Shown in pieces: positions 35,168 to 44,865 of a stretch of 64,000 bases of DNA. Each line of letters starts with the position of its first letter. Position 1 is the first letter of the stretch. The stretch comes from Paenibacillus allorhizosphaerae (lineage in GTDB: Bacteria > Bacillota > Bacilli > Paenibacillales > NBRC-103111), in contig NZ_CAJVCE010000021.1 in NCBI RefSeq assembly GCF_910594985.1, forward strand, positions 1 to 64,000, read 5' to 3'. A program made the position numbers and the translations under genes. The notes beneath the pieces are model-generated. The model was not told the origin of the DNA. It saw only the letters and a list, made by a program, of their open reading frames with translations, and did no database searches.

Positions 35168-35179
35168 GTTAATATTAAC
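35168..35179. promoter_or_regulatory. candidate PadR operator, copy 2
   Basis: GTTAATATTAAC, a perfect palindrome, preceded by ATAA as in copy 1, 49 bp centre to centre from it. It overlaps the likely -10 region of the hydrolase promoter (TTGACA at 35142-35147, TATAAG at 35163-35168, spacer 15). Confidence 0.5.
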
Positions 35180-35219
35180 CTATTAACAAATCAACTACAA
35201 CTTTACTTGAGGAGCGATC

Positions 35220-36416
35220 ATGATGCGTCTTATTTTTAACGACCAAACTTTTTCATTCGAGCTGCTGCGCACGTTAAGCTATTCCCCTTACGGCGGAGCG
35301 GACATCGGCGAGTGCTTGTCCACCGCTTACCGGATTGAAGAAGGTAATTTTGACAGTTGGTATGCGGAGTGGCGTAAGACCGCAGAACGCATGCACCGGT
35401 TGGCGGCCGAAAGTCTGGATCGGGGCAACCGGGTCAGTGCCCGGGAGTTTTATATGCGGGCATCGAATTATTACCGCACCGCGGAATTTTTCCTGCACGG
35501 CGATCCGCAGGACCCGCGCATTTTGGATACTTGGTGCAAAAGCAGGAGCACGTTCCGCGAGGCATTGCGTTTGATGGAAATGCCGGTCGAACAGGTGGAC
35601 ATTGCTTATGAGGGCACGCATCTGCCGGGCTATTTGTACCTAGTAGATGAAACGACGCGGCCGACCTTGATCATTCACGGCGGCTTCGATTCTACGGGGG
35701 AAGAGCTGTATTTCGAGGTCGTAGCTGCCGCGCTGCAGCGGGGATACCACTGCCTGACCTTCGAGGGTCCGGGGCAAGGCGCCGTCATTCGCGAGCAGCG
35801 CATCCCGTTCCGCCACGATTGGGAGAATGTCGTCACGCCGGTCGTCGATTACTTGCTTACCCGGCCGGAGGTCGACGCCACGCGGATCGCGCTGATGGGC
35901 ATCAGCCTCGGAGGATATTTGGCGCCCCGCGCCGCTGCGTTCGAGCATCGGCTGGCCGCATGTATCGCGAACGACGGACTGTTCTCCAACCAGTTCGGAG
36001 AAATCGGCCGCAAGCTGCACCGGGGGAACGACGCCGATCTGAACGACCCCGTCTACGTGGATCGGTTCATCCGCGGTCTTATGGCTCATCATACCGGCAT
36101 CCGCTGGGCCATCGAAAACGGCATGTTCACGTATCGGGCCGCGTCCGTTGCCGAGCTCATTGAAAAAACGGAGCCCATGACGCTCGAAGGCGTGGCGCAC
36201 CTCATTCCGTGCCCGGTCCTCGTATGCGAAGCTGAAGCCGATCATTTCTTCGCTGGACAGCCCGAAATGCTGTACGAGGCGCTTACATGCCCGAAGACGT
36301 TCATGCGTTTCACCGCGGAGGACGGCGCGGAGGAGCACTGCCACTTCGGCGCGCTGCAATATTGCAATCATCGCCTGTTCGAATGGCTGGATCAGACGCT
36401 GTGCGTGAAGGGCTGA
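35220..36416 (+). CDS. alpha/beta hydrolase with N-terminal helical domain
   Basis: 398 aa. An N-terminal helical lid (about 1-120, REFYMRASNYYRTAEFFL) precedes an alpha/beta hydrolase core with nucleophile S229 in GISLGG, acid D341 in CEAEADHFF and histidine in EEHCHFG (H373 or H375). The architecture matches the FrsA/2,6-dihydroxypseudooxynicotine hydrolase group, which cleaves C-C or ester bonds in small metabolites. It is divergent from padR and probably repressed by it. GAGGAG lies 5-8 nt before the paired ATG codons. The substrate is unknown. Confidence 0.85.
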   Translation: MMRLIFNDQTFSFELLRTLSYSPYGGADIGECLSTAYRIEEGNFDSWYAEWRKTAERMHRLAAESLDRGNRVSAREFYMRASNYYRTAEFFLHGDPQDPRILDTWCKSRSTFREALRLMEMPVEQVDIAYEGTHLPGYLYLVDETTRPTLIIHGGFDSTGEELYFEVVAAALQRGYHCLTFEGPGQGAVIREQRIPFRHDWENVVTPVVDYLLTRPEVDATRIALMGISLGGYLAPRAAAFEHRLAACIANDGLFSNQFGEIGRKLHRGNDADLNDPVYVDRFIRGLMAHHTGIRWAIENGMFTYRAASVAELIEKTEPMTLEGVAHLIPCPVLVCEAEADHFFAGQPEMLYEALTCPKTFMRFTAEDGAEEHCHFGALQYCNHRLFEWLDQTLCVKG

Positions 36417-36480
36417 AAGCAGCTGTGCACAACGGCAACCGCCGCTTCGCGAAATGTCGGAAGCGGCGGTGCGGTTCTGC

Positions 36481-37527
36481 TTATTTGATCACAAGAGCCT
36501 CCCGATCGGCCGCTTGCGGCGGTTGTTCAAACCAACCGTGCTCGATCATAAGATCGGCTCCCGCTTCGGCATAATTGCCAACCTCCAGCGAGCATCGCGC
36601 AAATATGGCGACCAAGTCGTGTCTGGCGGCGAAAGACAGCGCGTTGCCATACGTTCGAATCCTCATTGTAAACATATCGAGCTTATGGAATACCATCAAT
36701 CTGTCGGAAAAAGGAGCAACCGTGGACTCCGTCACCAGGTGATCCAGCAGATCAGGCGATGGCAAATCCTCTTGATGAAGCATTTTGCTGAACGATTCGA
36801 TATGTTTGGTGGCCAATTCTTTTCCTCTTACAAAAAATTGTCTGACCGGCTCCTGACTGGCCGTTTGGGTAAATCCGGTCAATATGGCTCTACTGATCGC
36901 ATTGTTCTGAACGCTATCGTGCAGATGGGTAATTTCCAGCGCCTGCAGCGGCCGCACATTTCCAAAAAAACCGTTCAAGTAACTTTTCTTTCGTATAAAC
37001 TCGGGATGTTTGGGGACAGGGATATATGGCGGCTTGCTCAAGTAACCTTTGATCTCCAACAATTCGTTGACCTTATTCAGTAATTTGATGGAATCGCTCA
37101 ACCCATTCGTAAAAAATTCACGAACGTCAGACCTGACCATTAGAGGTATTGCCGTCCCATAGATGCTGATCCCCGCTTTACCGACGTAGATCAAGTAATG
37201 AAGATAAAGCTCGTCGGCGAACAGCCGGGGGGCGTTCAAGCTTACGTCTTTCTCGGTAAATCCGATCGGCATCGGGTATTTGCCCCGGGTAAAGATGTCA
37301 TCAATGGACTTGGTGAACCGTTCCGTCAGCTGAACGGCCTCATCCAAAATTCCCCGGATATCCTCGTCATCCACATTTTGAAGATAATACCTCAACACGC
37401 AGGATGCCATGGTATTTCCCATATACGTTGCCCAAAGTTTTCCCATCTCGGCCGCGGTCAGCTGATCGTTTTGGTCGTTCTTTGTTGTTTTTGTGCGATT
37501 CGGTTTCACAGGTTTGATGGTTTCCAC
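36481..37527 (-). CDS. DUF3231-family protein
   Basis: 348 aa, no signal peptide, mostly helical. Two related halves (about 20-175 and 190-340) each begin with a helix resembling LTAAEMGKLWATYMGNTMA or LEITHLHDSVQNNAISRAI, the layout of DUF3231 proteins, which are widespread in spore-forming Bacilli and have a ferritin-like helical-bundle look. The function is unknown; a spore- or stress-related role is only a guess. Start is GTG at 37527 with GGAG 9 nt upstream. It is a single-gene unit. Confidence 0.75.
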   Translation of the reverse strand: METIKPVKPNRTKTTKNDQNDQLTAAEMGKLWATYMGNTMASCVLRYYLQNVDDEDIRGILDEAVQLTERFTKSIDDIFTRGKYPMPIGFTEKDVSLNAPRLFADELYLHYLIYVGKAGISIYGTAIPLMVRSDVREFFTNGLSDSIKLLNKVNELLEIKGYLSKPPYIPVPKHPEFIRKKSYLNGFFGNVRPLQALEITHLHDSVQNNAISRAILTGFTQTASQEPVRQFFVRGKELATKHIESFSKMLHQEDLPSPDLLDHLVTESTVAPFSDRLMVFHKLDMFTMRIRTYGNALSFAARHDLVAIFARCSLEVGNYAEAGADLMIEHGWFEQPPQAADREALVIK

Positions 37528-37720
37528 TATAATACGCTCCGTTTCTCCATTTTTTGCTTATTATTTTGATATTGCCCGGCTTTTATTCGCAATTAGCGGG
37601 AGCGGACACGCTGTAAATGAAATTTTCCCCGCCCGCTGCTGATATCGAATAAACCGATGATCGCTGCAAGCACAGGTCATGGATCGTAAAACGCCACGCC
37701 GCCAACGGAAGATCCAAATA

Positions 37721-37762
37721 AAAAAACAAACCCGTGCTGTGGAAGCTCGAGTTTGTTTTTTT
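37721..37762 (-). terminator. terminator of the SLH protein gene
   Basis: AAAAAACAAAC pairs with GTTTGTTTTTTT around a 19-nt loop with further pairing. On the minus strand it ends in TTTTTTATTTGG, about 30 nt past the stop at 37791. Confidence 0.75.
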
Positions 37763-37790
37763 GCCTTTATCAGGGGAACACCCTGTTTGC

Positions 37791-40106
37791 TTACATTCCC
37801 AGCACACTCGCGATGAGCTTCACTGCCTCTGCGCGCGTGATAGGTCCGCCTGGCCGGAAGCTGCCGTCTTCGTAGCCGTCAATCCAGCCGAGGCGCTGCG
37901 CCTTCGCTACAGCCTCCTTCATCGAAGCCGGAATGACAGCCGCATCGCGGAACGGCAGCGGTTCTGTGCTGCCTGCAATAGGGCCTCTCACATATTCGTA
38001 TGCGCGGGTCATCATCAGAGCGGCTTCCGCACGGGTGACCGGTTCCTCCAGACTCGAAGCGTCGCCCGCCGGGCCGCTCACCATGCCGGCGGCTTGCGCT
38101 GCCGCCATCGCGGTTTCCAGCGGGCCGCCCGCCGAAGCGCCTGCGGCCGGTGAGCCGTCGCCCGCAGGCTGCAGCCCGAAGGAGCGAACGAGTAGGGAAA
38201 TCCATGCGGCGCGAGTGATCGGCTGGTCGGGACGGAATGACGCCGCCGCTTCCGCATCGATCAAGGAAGCCGCGGAAGCGCCGTCGATAAACGATTTCGC
38301 CCAGTGCCCAGGCTCGACATCGGCATACTTCGATTCGTAGCCAAGCGTTCGGTAAACGGTCTTTGCGATTTGCTGCACGACCGGATTGCCTGTGGCTTGC
38401 GCCTCGTCAAAATCACCGGTCGTGGTGACCTCGGTCAATACGGAAATGGCGATCTCTTTGCCCGGCATGAGAAAGTACCCCACATCATGGGTGACGTTGG
38501 CGTTCTCCCCGGTTTTATGCGCAATCGGCGCATCCGGCAGCGCCGCGCCGAATTTCGTCTTTACTTCCTGTGCTTTCATCCACGTTACGATCTGGTCGCG
38601 TGAGCGATCGGAAAGAAACGTGCCCTTATAAATATGCTCGAGTAAAGTAACAAGATCGGCTGCATCAATGTAATTGTCTTGCGCGGGCGTCGGCGCCGCC
38701 GCGAACATTTTACGTCCAAGGTGCATGACTTTGAGATTCAATTGGTCCATCAGCGCATCTACTTGCTCGAGGCCTACGACATCGACGAGCACATTCGTGG
38801 CCGTATTGTCCGATTGCGTAATCATAAGGCGCGCCAACCGTTCGATGGTCACCTCTTGCGGGAACGTTTCTTTTTGCAGCGATCCGGTGCCGCCGACGAC
38901 ATCATCGGGCTCTACGGTAACATGCTGTTCCAAAGACAAGCGCCCGGCATCGACCTGCTGCATGAGCGCGGATACGAGCGCCAGCTTGATCGTGCTGGCC
39001 GGCATGTACGGCTGCCGGGAGCCTAGCAGCAGCGCCCGATCGCCGGCTCGGCCGCTCAAATCTTTCATACCAACCGATACGCGAATGCCTCGTTTCGCCG
39101 CATTGTCGATGATGGGATGAAGCGCCACGGACATCTCAGGCCACGTAGACGGCTCATGTGGCGCTGCAGGCGTGTCGGACAACTCGTTGTAGACGGCCTT
39201 GGCTACGCGTTGTACGACGGGGTTACCGAGCTTTTGCGCTTGCCCGGCATCTTCCGGTCTCGTTACCCGCGTAAGCACTACAATGGCAATCTCGCGCCCA
39301 GGGATCAAGAAATAGCCTGTATCGTGGCTCACGTCTCCCAGCTCGCCGGTTTTATGGGCAATCGGTTTTCCCGGCAGCGCAGCTCCGAATTTCGTCTTGA
39401 CTTCCTGCGCTTTCATCCAAGCGATGATTTGATCACGCGATGCGGCAGAAACGACTTCACTGTTGTACATTTTGTCAAGCAGCGTGACCAGCTCAGCCGC
39501 ACTGACATAGTTGTCCTGCTCCGGCGTTTTCGCCGGGGTCATCATTTTGCGGCCCAACTGCATCTTCGTAAAGCCCAATCCATCGATCAACGCGTTCACC
39601 TTGTCGAATCCGACGAGATCGATCAGCACATTCGTCGCCGTATTATCGGACTGCGTAATCATCAACCGCGCCAAACGCTCGACGGTAACGTCTTGCGGAA
39701 ACGTTTCGCTTTGCAGCGACCCTGCTCCGCCGACTACGCTGGCGGGAGCGACGGTCACTTTCTGATCGAGCGATAACCGGCCCGCTTCGATCTCCCGCAT
39801 CAGTGCCGATACGATAGCCAATTTGATCGTACTAGCCGACAAATAAGCATCCTGCGATCCGAGCAGGATCATTTCATGACCGTAAGTTCCGCTCAGGTCT
39901 TTCACCGCGATCGATACGTCGATCCCGTCTTGTTTTGCAGCATCGATCATCGGCTGCAATATCACCTCCAACCGCTTCAAATGTCCACCCTCTCCACTGA
40001 CCGCTGCTATCGCTCTCGAAGCCTGCGCTTGAGGAAACAGTAACGACATGGCTAACAACAAGAATGTCAAACTGGTTTTGAATACAATAGATTTCGATGA
40101 CTGCAT
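37791..40106 (-). CDS. S-layer-anchored protein with two tandem beta-lactamase-fold domains
   Basis: 771 aa. A signal peptide (1-29, ending AQA) precedes two copies of a class A beta-lactamase-like domain (about 40-310 and 322-590), highly similar to each other, then three SLH repeats (about 594-771). Each copy has STIK (S92-K95; S371-K374), SDN (153-155; 432-434) and KTG (252-254; 531-533). Neither has the ExxLN glutamate needed for fast deacylation in true class A enzymes; the region reads LGRKM. Both may therefore act as penicillin-binding or peptidoglycan-processing hydrolases rather than antibiotic destroyers (inference). The SLH repeats should hold the protein on the cell wall. AGGAGG lies 7 nt before the ATG. 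Confidence 0.87.
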   Translation of the reverse strand: MQSSKSIVFKTSLTFLLLAMSLLFPQAQASRAIAAVSGEGGHLKRLEVILQPMIDAAKQDGIDVSIAVKDLSGTYGHEMILLGSQDAYLSASTIKLAIVSALMREIEAGRLSLDQKVTVAPASVVGGAGSLQSETFPQDVTVERLARLMITQSDNTATNVLIDLVGFDKVNALIDGLGFTKMQLGRKMMTPAKTPEQDNYVSAAELVTLLDKMYNSEVVSAASRDQIIAWMKAQEVKTKFGAALPGKPIAHKTGELGDVSHDTGYFLIPGREIAIVVLTRVTRPEDAGQAQKLGNPVVQRVAKAVYNELSDTPAAPHEPSTWPEMSVALHPIIDNAAKRGIRVSVGMKDLSGRAGDRALLLGSRQPYMPASTIKLALVSALMQQVDAGRLSLEQHVTVEPDDVVGGTGSLQKETFPQEVTIERLARLMITQSDNTATNVLVDVVGLEQVDALMDQLNLKVMHLGRKMFAAAPTPAQDNYIDAADLVTLLEHIYKGTFLSDRSRDQIVTWMKAQEVKTKFGAALPDAPIAHKTGENANVTHDVGYFLMPGKEIAISVLTEVTTTGDFDEAQATGNPVVQQIAKTVYRTLGYESKYADVEPGHWAKSFIDGASAASLIDAEAAASFRPDQPITRAAWISLLVRSFGLQPAGDGSPAAGASAGGPLETAMAAAQAAGMVSGPAGDASSLEEPVTRAEAALMMTRAYEYVRGPIAGSTEPLPFRDAAVIPASMKEAVAKAQRLGWIDGYEDGSFRPGGPITRAEAVKLIASVLGM

Positions 40107-40419
40107 GTATGTTCCTCCTAAGCAAGTTATTCACGTTAATTAATGTAATATTAACTAACATAAAATTCTTAAAATCTATCAATATTATAAAACTATGTTA
40201 TATATAATTACAATAATTTTATATAAACCGTCGAAAACTCGCATTTTCATTCATAAATACATTCAAAAATACGAACAATTGTCATTATATATTACATATA
40301 AATAACATATTACAAAGTAACACCTGAGCAGAACCATATTTTATAAAAACGATGCATATTTTTCCTGGGCATGGCGAAACGTACTATTGACTATGGAAGG
40401 GAGGCTATATTGGAGCAGT

Positions 40420-41985
40420 ATGGAGAAGGACAAAGAGAAGATGACTTTAACGAATCGGCAAGGCCACCCGATTTCAGATAATCAGAACATCCGCACGATC
40501 GGCAACCGCGGCCCGTCGACGCTGGAAAATTACCATTTTATCGAGAAAATATCCCACTTCGACCGGGAACGCATCCCGGAGCGGGTCGTGCATGCCCGTG
40601 GCGCCGGTGCGCACGGCTACTTTGAAGCTTACGGCAAGGCCGGGGGCGAGCCGATCGCCAAATATACGCGGGCCAAGCTATTTCAGGAAGCCGGGAAGCG
40701 CACCCCTGTGTTCGTTCGTTTCTCTACGGTCGTACACGGCGGCCACTCGCCGGAGACGTTTCGCGATCCGCGCGGCTTCGCCGCCAAGTTTTATACCGAG
40801 GACGGCAACTGGGATTTGGTCGGCAATAATTTGAAAATCTTTTTTATCCGCGATCCGCTAAAGTTTCCGGACATGGTTCACGCGTTTAGGCCCGATCCGG
40901 TCACGAACTTGCAAAACCCGGAACGATTCTTCGACTTTGTCTCCAACTCGCCGGAAGCGACGCATATGGTCACTTTTCTTTATTCGCCTTGGGGCATTCC
41001 GGCCAATTACCGGCAAATGCAAGGCTCCGGCGTAAATACGTACAAGTGGGTCAACCAGGCAGGTGAAGCCGTACTCGTTAAATATCATTGGGAGCCTTTG
41101 AAGCAGGGGATTAAAAACTTGACGCAAAAAGAAGCGGACGCGATTCAAGCCAAGACGACAAGCCATGCGACGCAAGACTTGTACGAGGCGATCGAGCGCG
41201 GCGATTACCCGGAGTGGGAGCTTTGCGTGCAGATCATGAGCGACGACGAGCATCCCGAGCTGGACTTCGATCCGCTCGATCCGACGAAGCTGTGGGATCA
41301 TGAGCAGTTCCCGTTTTTACCCGTAGGCAAAATGGTGCTGGACCGCAACCCGGAAAATTATTTTGCCGAAGTCGAACAGGCCGCTTTCGGCACGGGGGTA
41401 CTGGTGGACGGCCTCGACTTCTCCGACGACAAGCTGCTGCAGGGCCGTACGTTCTCGTATTCCGACACCCAGCGATACCGGGTAGGAACGAATTACCTTC
41501 AGCTGCCGATCAACGCCCCGAAGACGCATGTGGCCACCAACCAGCGCGACGGGCAAATGGCTTATATGGTCGACCGCGCTCCCGGGCAAAACCCGCATGT
41601 CAACTACGAGCCTTCCTCGCTCGGCGGGCTGAAGGAAGCGACTCCTCCCGGCAAAGAGCATCAGCCGACTTATAACGACAAACTGGTCCGCGAAAAAATA
41701 AGCCGGCCGAACGATTTCACGCAAGCCGGCGAGACGTATCGCAAGTTTGAAGATTGGGAACGCGATGAATTGATTTACAATCTGGTCAATGCCTTAAAAA
41801 TATGCAAACCGGTGATTCAGCAAACCATGATCGACCATTTCACGAAAGCCGATCCGGATTACGGCCGGCGCGTTGCGGAAGGACTCGCTCAAGCCAAAGT
41901 CGATTCCGACCATCTCGGCTCCGATTCATTAAGAGACGGAGCCGACTTGGCACAGCGTTCCGGGCAGCGTACGGACGGGTATTAA
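40420..41985 (+). CDS. haem catalase
   Basis: 521 aa, cytoplasmic, clade of mono-functional haem catalases that split hydrogen peroxide into water and oxygen. The distal histidine is in RVVHARGAGAHGYFE (H58), the distal asparagine follows in VGNN, the haem-ligand tyrosine is in FSYSDTQRYR, and RDPRGFAAKFYTEDGNWD is conserved. The start is uncertain: ATG 40420 is chosen (TGGAG 4 nt upstream), with ATG 40441 as alternative. The very AT-rich 313-nt gap before it (40107-40419) presumably holds promoters for this gene and the SLH gene; I find no convincing PerR box and no other gene there. Confidence 0.9.
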   Translation: MEKDKEKMTLTNRQGHPISDNQNIRTIGNRGPSTLENYHFIEKISHFDRERIPERVVHARGAGAHGYFEAYGKAGGEPIAKYTRAKLFQEAGKRTPVFVRFSTVVHGGHSPETFRDPRGFAAKFYTEDGNWDLVGNNLKIFFIRDPLKFPDMVHAFRPDPVTNLQNPERFFDFVSNSPEATHMVTFLYSPWGIPANYRQMQGSGVNTYKWVNQAGEAVLVKYHWEPLKQGIKNLTQKEADAIQAKTTSHATQDLYEAIERGDYPEWELCVQIMSDDEHPELDFDPLDPTKLWDHEQFPFLPVGKMVLDRNPENYFAEVEQAAFGTGVLVDGLDFSDDKLLQGRTFSYSDTQRYRVGTNYLQLPINAPKTHVATNQRDGQMAYMVDRAPGQNPHVNYEPSSLGGLKEATPPGKEHQPTYNDKLVREKISRPNDFTQAGETYRKFEDWERDELIYNLVNALKICKPVIQQTMIDHFTKADPDYGRRVAEGLAQAKVDSDHLGSDSLRDGADLAQRSGQRTDGY

Positions 41986-42017
41986 GTACAGTGTTTGTCG
42001 GCTTTTCGGATCGGCCA

Positions 42018-42058
42018 AAAAGGCTCGGTAAGCTTATTGCAAGCTTACCGAGCCTTTT
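42018..42058. terminator. bidirectional terminator between catalase and CstA genes
   Basis: An 18-bp stem (AAAGGCTCGGTAAGCTT and its complement) with a 5-nt loop and A/T tails on both sides. Confidence 0.88.
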
Positions 42059-42170
42059 CATCCATAGCTTCCCCGTTACCTGAACCAACCTGATTCGGAG
42101 CCGCTTCGACTTTGCGAAAATTGCTGCCTGCCTCTAGGGTTAGCCTCAGCCTAATGGAAGCCTATCATCT

Positions 42171-43964
42171 TTACGTGGACAAAGCCTCCAATTTCACGCG
42201 CGGAGTGTTGAAAATGTCGATCCACTTTTTGATGGCCGCCACCATAATGATCACGCCCAATATGAGCATAATGATGGACAAAATGCCATTCAGCACGTTA
42301 TAGCCGGATGCCGCCGGATTGAGATAAACATTCTTCACCATCCAATATCCCGCATAGTTCACGGTAGTGAACAGGTAAGCCAGCGGTACGAGACAAGTGA
42401 GCATGTAGCGGCGTTTATCGGCAATATTCAAGATCACCGTTGCGCCGACAATGAGACCGATGGAGGCCATGAGCTGGTTGGATACGCCGAACAGCGCCCA
42501 CACCGAACCGATATCTCCCGAATAGAGCAAGTATCCCCACATGACGCAGGCAAGCGCACTGGCAAAAATCGTGCCCGGAACCCAATCCACTTGCTTGAGC
42601 GGCTTGTAAATTTCACCGAAGAAATCTTGAATCAAATAACGGGCGGTGCGGGTGCCGGCGTCGATTGCCGTTAAAATAAATACCGCTTCGAACATAATGA
42701 CAAATTGGAAGAAATACGGAGCCAAGCCGCTGAACCAAGGGATTTTGGTAAAAATATACGTCATGCCGACCGCGAGCGTAACCGCCCCACCCGTTCTTCC
42801 TTCGAGATTCAAGCCTATTTCCTGGCTGAGCTGCGGCAAATGGACGACGCTCATCCCCAATGTCTTGAAGGCTTGCGGGGTCGAATTGATGGCAAAATAA
42901 TCGGCCGGCTGCAGTGCCGTTGCGGCGATCAAAGCCATGATCCCGACTACGCACTCGACGAGCATCGCTCCAAAGCCCACCACTTTAATGTCGCTCCAAC
43001 GATCCAGCATTTTAGGCGTCGTGCCGGACCCGACGAAAGCATGGAAGCCGGAGATGGCTCCGCAAGCGATCGTAATGGAGATAAACGGCCATACAGGACC
43101 CGGTAGTATTGGTCCTCCGCCCTTGACGAACTCCGTCACCGCCGGGAACGGAATGGCGGGATTAATAATGAATACCCCGACGATGAGGGCGATAAAAACG
43201 CCGATCTTCATAAAGCTGCTCAAATAGTCGCGGGGCGCAAGCAGCAGCCACACCGGCAGCGCCGCCGCAAAGAAAGCGTATACAGGCAGTATAACGGACA
43301 GCGTTTTCATATCCAGCGTCAACCAGTCCCCAATGACGGTGTTTTGAATCGATGGACCGATAAATACGCCGATCATAAGAAGAATGAAACCGATGGTCGA
43401 AGCCAGTTTCAAATTGCCGGTTTTCTTGTAGAAAAGGCCTACGCCCATCGCAATCGGTATTGTAATGCCGACCGCGAACGTCCCCCACGGGTTATTTTCC
43501 AATGCGTGCAGAACAACCATGGACAACCCGGCCATCGTAATCGTGATGATGAACAGCATGGCCAGACCCGTGCAAAAACCGGCCACGGGACCGAGCTCTT
43601 CCTTGGCCACCTCGGACAAAGACTTGCCGTTTTTACGCATCGACGCGAACAGGACTACCGCGTCATGCACCGCTCCGCCGATAACGGCTCCGATCAGCAG
43701 CCAGAGCAGCCCGGGAAGATAGCCGAATTGGGCTGCCAAGATCGGGCCGACAAGCGGGCCGGCTGCGGCAATCGCCGCAAAGTGATGGCCGAACGTGACC
43801 CATTTGTTGGTCGGGACGTAGTCCTTTCCGTCGTTTAACGTATGCGCCGGCGTCGGCTGGGCATCGTTTAGTTTCAATACTTTTGCCGTCATAAAGGTAC
43901 CGTATAATCTATAAGCAATCATCAATATACATATGGAACCAATGACGATTGTAATCGCATTCAT
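42171..43964 (-). CDS. cstA: CstA-family peptide/pyruvate transporter
   Basis: 597 aa, about 16-18 membrane helices. CstA signatures include KWVTFGHHFAAIAAAGPLVGP, GGAVHDAVVLFASMR and GFHAFVGSGTTPKMLDRWSD. Family members such as BtsT are proton-coupled pyruvate transporters, while CstA imports peptides on carbon starvation. The ATG at 43964 has GGGAGG 9 nt upstream. A LytS/LytT-type two-component pair lies directly upstream on the same strand, the same partnership as BtsS/BtsR with BtsT in Escherichia coli, so induction by external pyruvate is likely (inference). Confidence 0.9.
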   Translation of the reverse strand: MNAITIVIGSICILMIAYRLYGTFMTAKVLKLNDAQPTPAHTLNDGKDYVPTNKWVTFGHHFAAIAAAGPLVGPILAAQFGYLPGLLWLLIGAVIGGAVHDAVVLFASMRKNGKSLSEVAKEELGPVAGFCTGLAMLFIITITMAGLSMVVLHALENNPWGTFAVGITIPIAMGVGLFYKKTGNLKLASTIGFILLMIGVFIGPSIQNTVIGDWLTLDMKTLSVILPVYAFFAAALPVWLLLAPRDYLSSFMKIGVFIALIVGVFIINPAIPFPAVTEFVKGGGPILPGPVWPFISITIACGAISGFHAFVGSGTTPKMLDRWSDIKVVGFGAMLVECVVGIMALIAATALQPADYFAINSTPQAFKTLGMSVVHLPQLSQEIGLNLEGRTGGAVTLAVGMTYIFTKIPWFSGLAPYFFQFVIMFEAVFILTAIDAGTRTARYLIQDFFGEIYKPLKQVDWVPGTIFASALACVMWGYLLYSGDIGSVWALFGVSNQLMASIGLIVGATVILNIADKRRYMLTCLVPLAYLFTTVNYAGYWMVKNVYLNPAASGYNVLNGILSIIMLILGVIIMVAAIKKWIDIFNTPRVKLEALST

Positions 43965-44118
43965 TTCTCGCAGCCTCCCTTTCAATCCTTTTTTAACTCA
44001 TCATACTAAATGAAAAGGCAACCATAACGTTTTCAGGACAAAACGTAAAGGCAAAGGAATGAGCAGCAAAAACAAAGGATTGAAATGCAGTTTCTATAAT
44101 GAAATTGATCGCCGCCTT

Positions 44119-44865
44119 CTAGAAACCGATCAGCTGCTTCAGATCTTTCATATAAGTACGGCTTACCGGAACGTTGGAGCCGTCTTTCATGACGAGGTTA
44201 TACGTTGAATGGAACCATGGCTGTATTTCCACAATCCCGTCCAGATTAACGAGAAATGCACGGTGGACCCGCATGATCGACGTATTTTGCAGCTTTTGCT
44301 CGTAATTTACAAGTGGCTCGTTTACGGTATAGCTTTGATCTTCCGTTACGATGACGGTTTTTCCTTCCGTGGAGCTGATATACAAAATTTTGCTTATATT
44401 CACGAGTAAAATACGATCTTCCGCCAGTACGGCCAATTTGTCGGTTCTCTCCGGCGAGCCGGATTTCTGAGCAAATGGAGGAACGGGATTGCCGTCCTGT
44501 ATATGCTGCAGCCTGATCATCTTCTCTAGCGTTTGCTGGATCCGGCGTTCGTCAAATGGCTTGAGGATATAGTCGGCAGCGTTTAACTCGAACGCTCTCA
44601 ACGCGTGTTCATCATAAGCCGTGGCAAAAACGATTTCCGGCCGGTGCTTGGCATCCGCCAGCCGCCGCGCCAAGTCCAATCCGCTGTCTTCGGAAAGCTG
44701 AATATCAAGGAATACGACATGCGGCGTTAATTTTTGAATTTCTTCCAACGCTTCTTCCATGCTCTCGGCTTCCCCTACCACTTCCACACGTTTGGTTCGG
44801 CGAAGAATATAGGCCAGTTCATCTCTGGCCAGCGGTTCATCATCCACGATATAAGCTTTCAGCAT
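44119..44865 (-). CDS. LytTR-family response regulator
   Basis: 248 aa. The receiver (1-120) has D8-D9, phosphoacceptor D54 and K102; the C-terminal LytTR DNA-binding domain (about 145-245) shows KILYISSTEGKTVIVTED, MRVHRAFLVNLDGI and VPVSRTYMKDLKQLI. Such regulators bind paired direct repeats upstream of transporter genes. It overlaps the kinase gene by 26 bp and lies 154 nt upstream of the cstA start, its probable target. Confidence 0.9.
   Translation of the reverse strand: MLKAYIVDDEPLARDELAYILRRTKRVEVVGEAESMEEALEEIQKLTPHVVFLDIQLSEDSGLDLARRLADAKHRPEIVFATAYDEHALRAFELNAADYILKPFDERRIQQTLEKMIRLQHIQDGNPVPPFAQKSGSPERTDKLAVLAEDRILLVNISKILYISSTEGKTVIVTEDQSYTVNEPLVNYEQKLQNTSIMRVHRAFLVNLDGIVEIQPWFHSTYNLVMKDGSNVPVSRTYMKDLKQLIGF

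Noticed and set aside
40130..40380. Possible PerR boxes before the catalase gene
   Set aside because: The stretch is extremely AT-rich, so partial matches to TTATAATNATTATAA are expected by chance and none is good.
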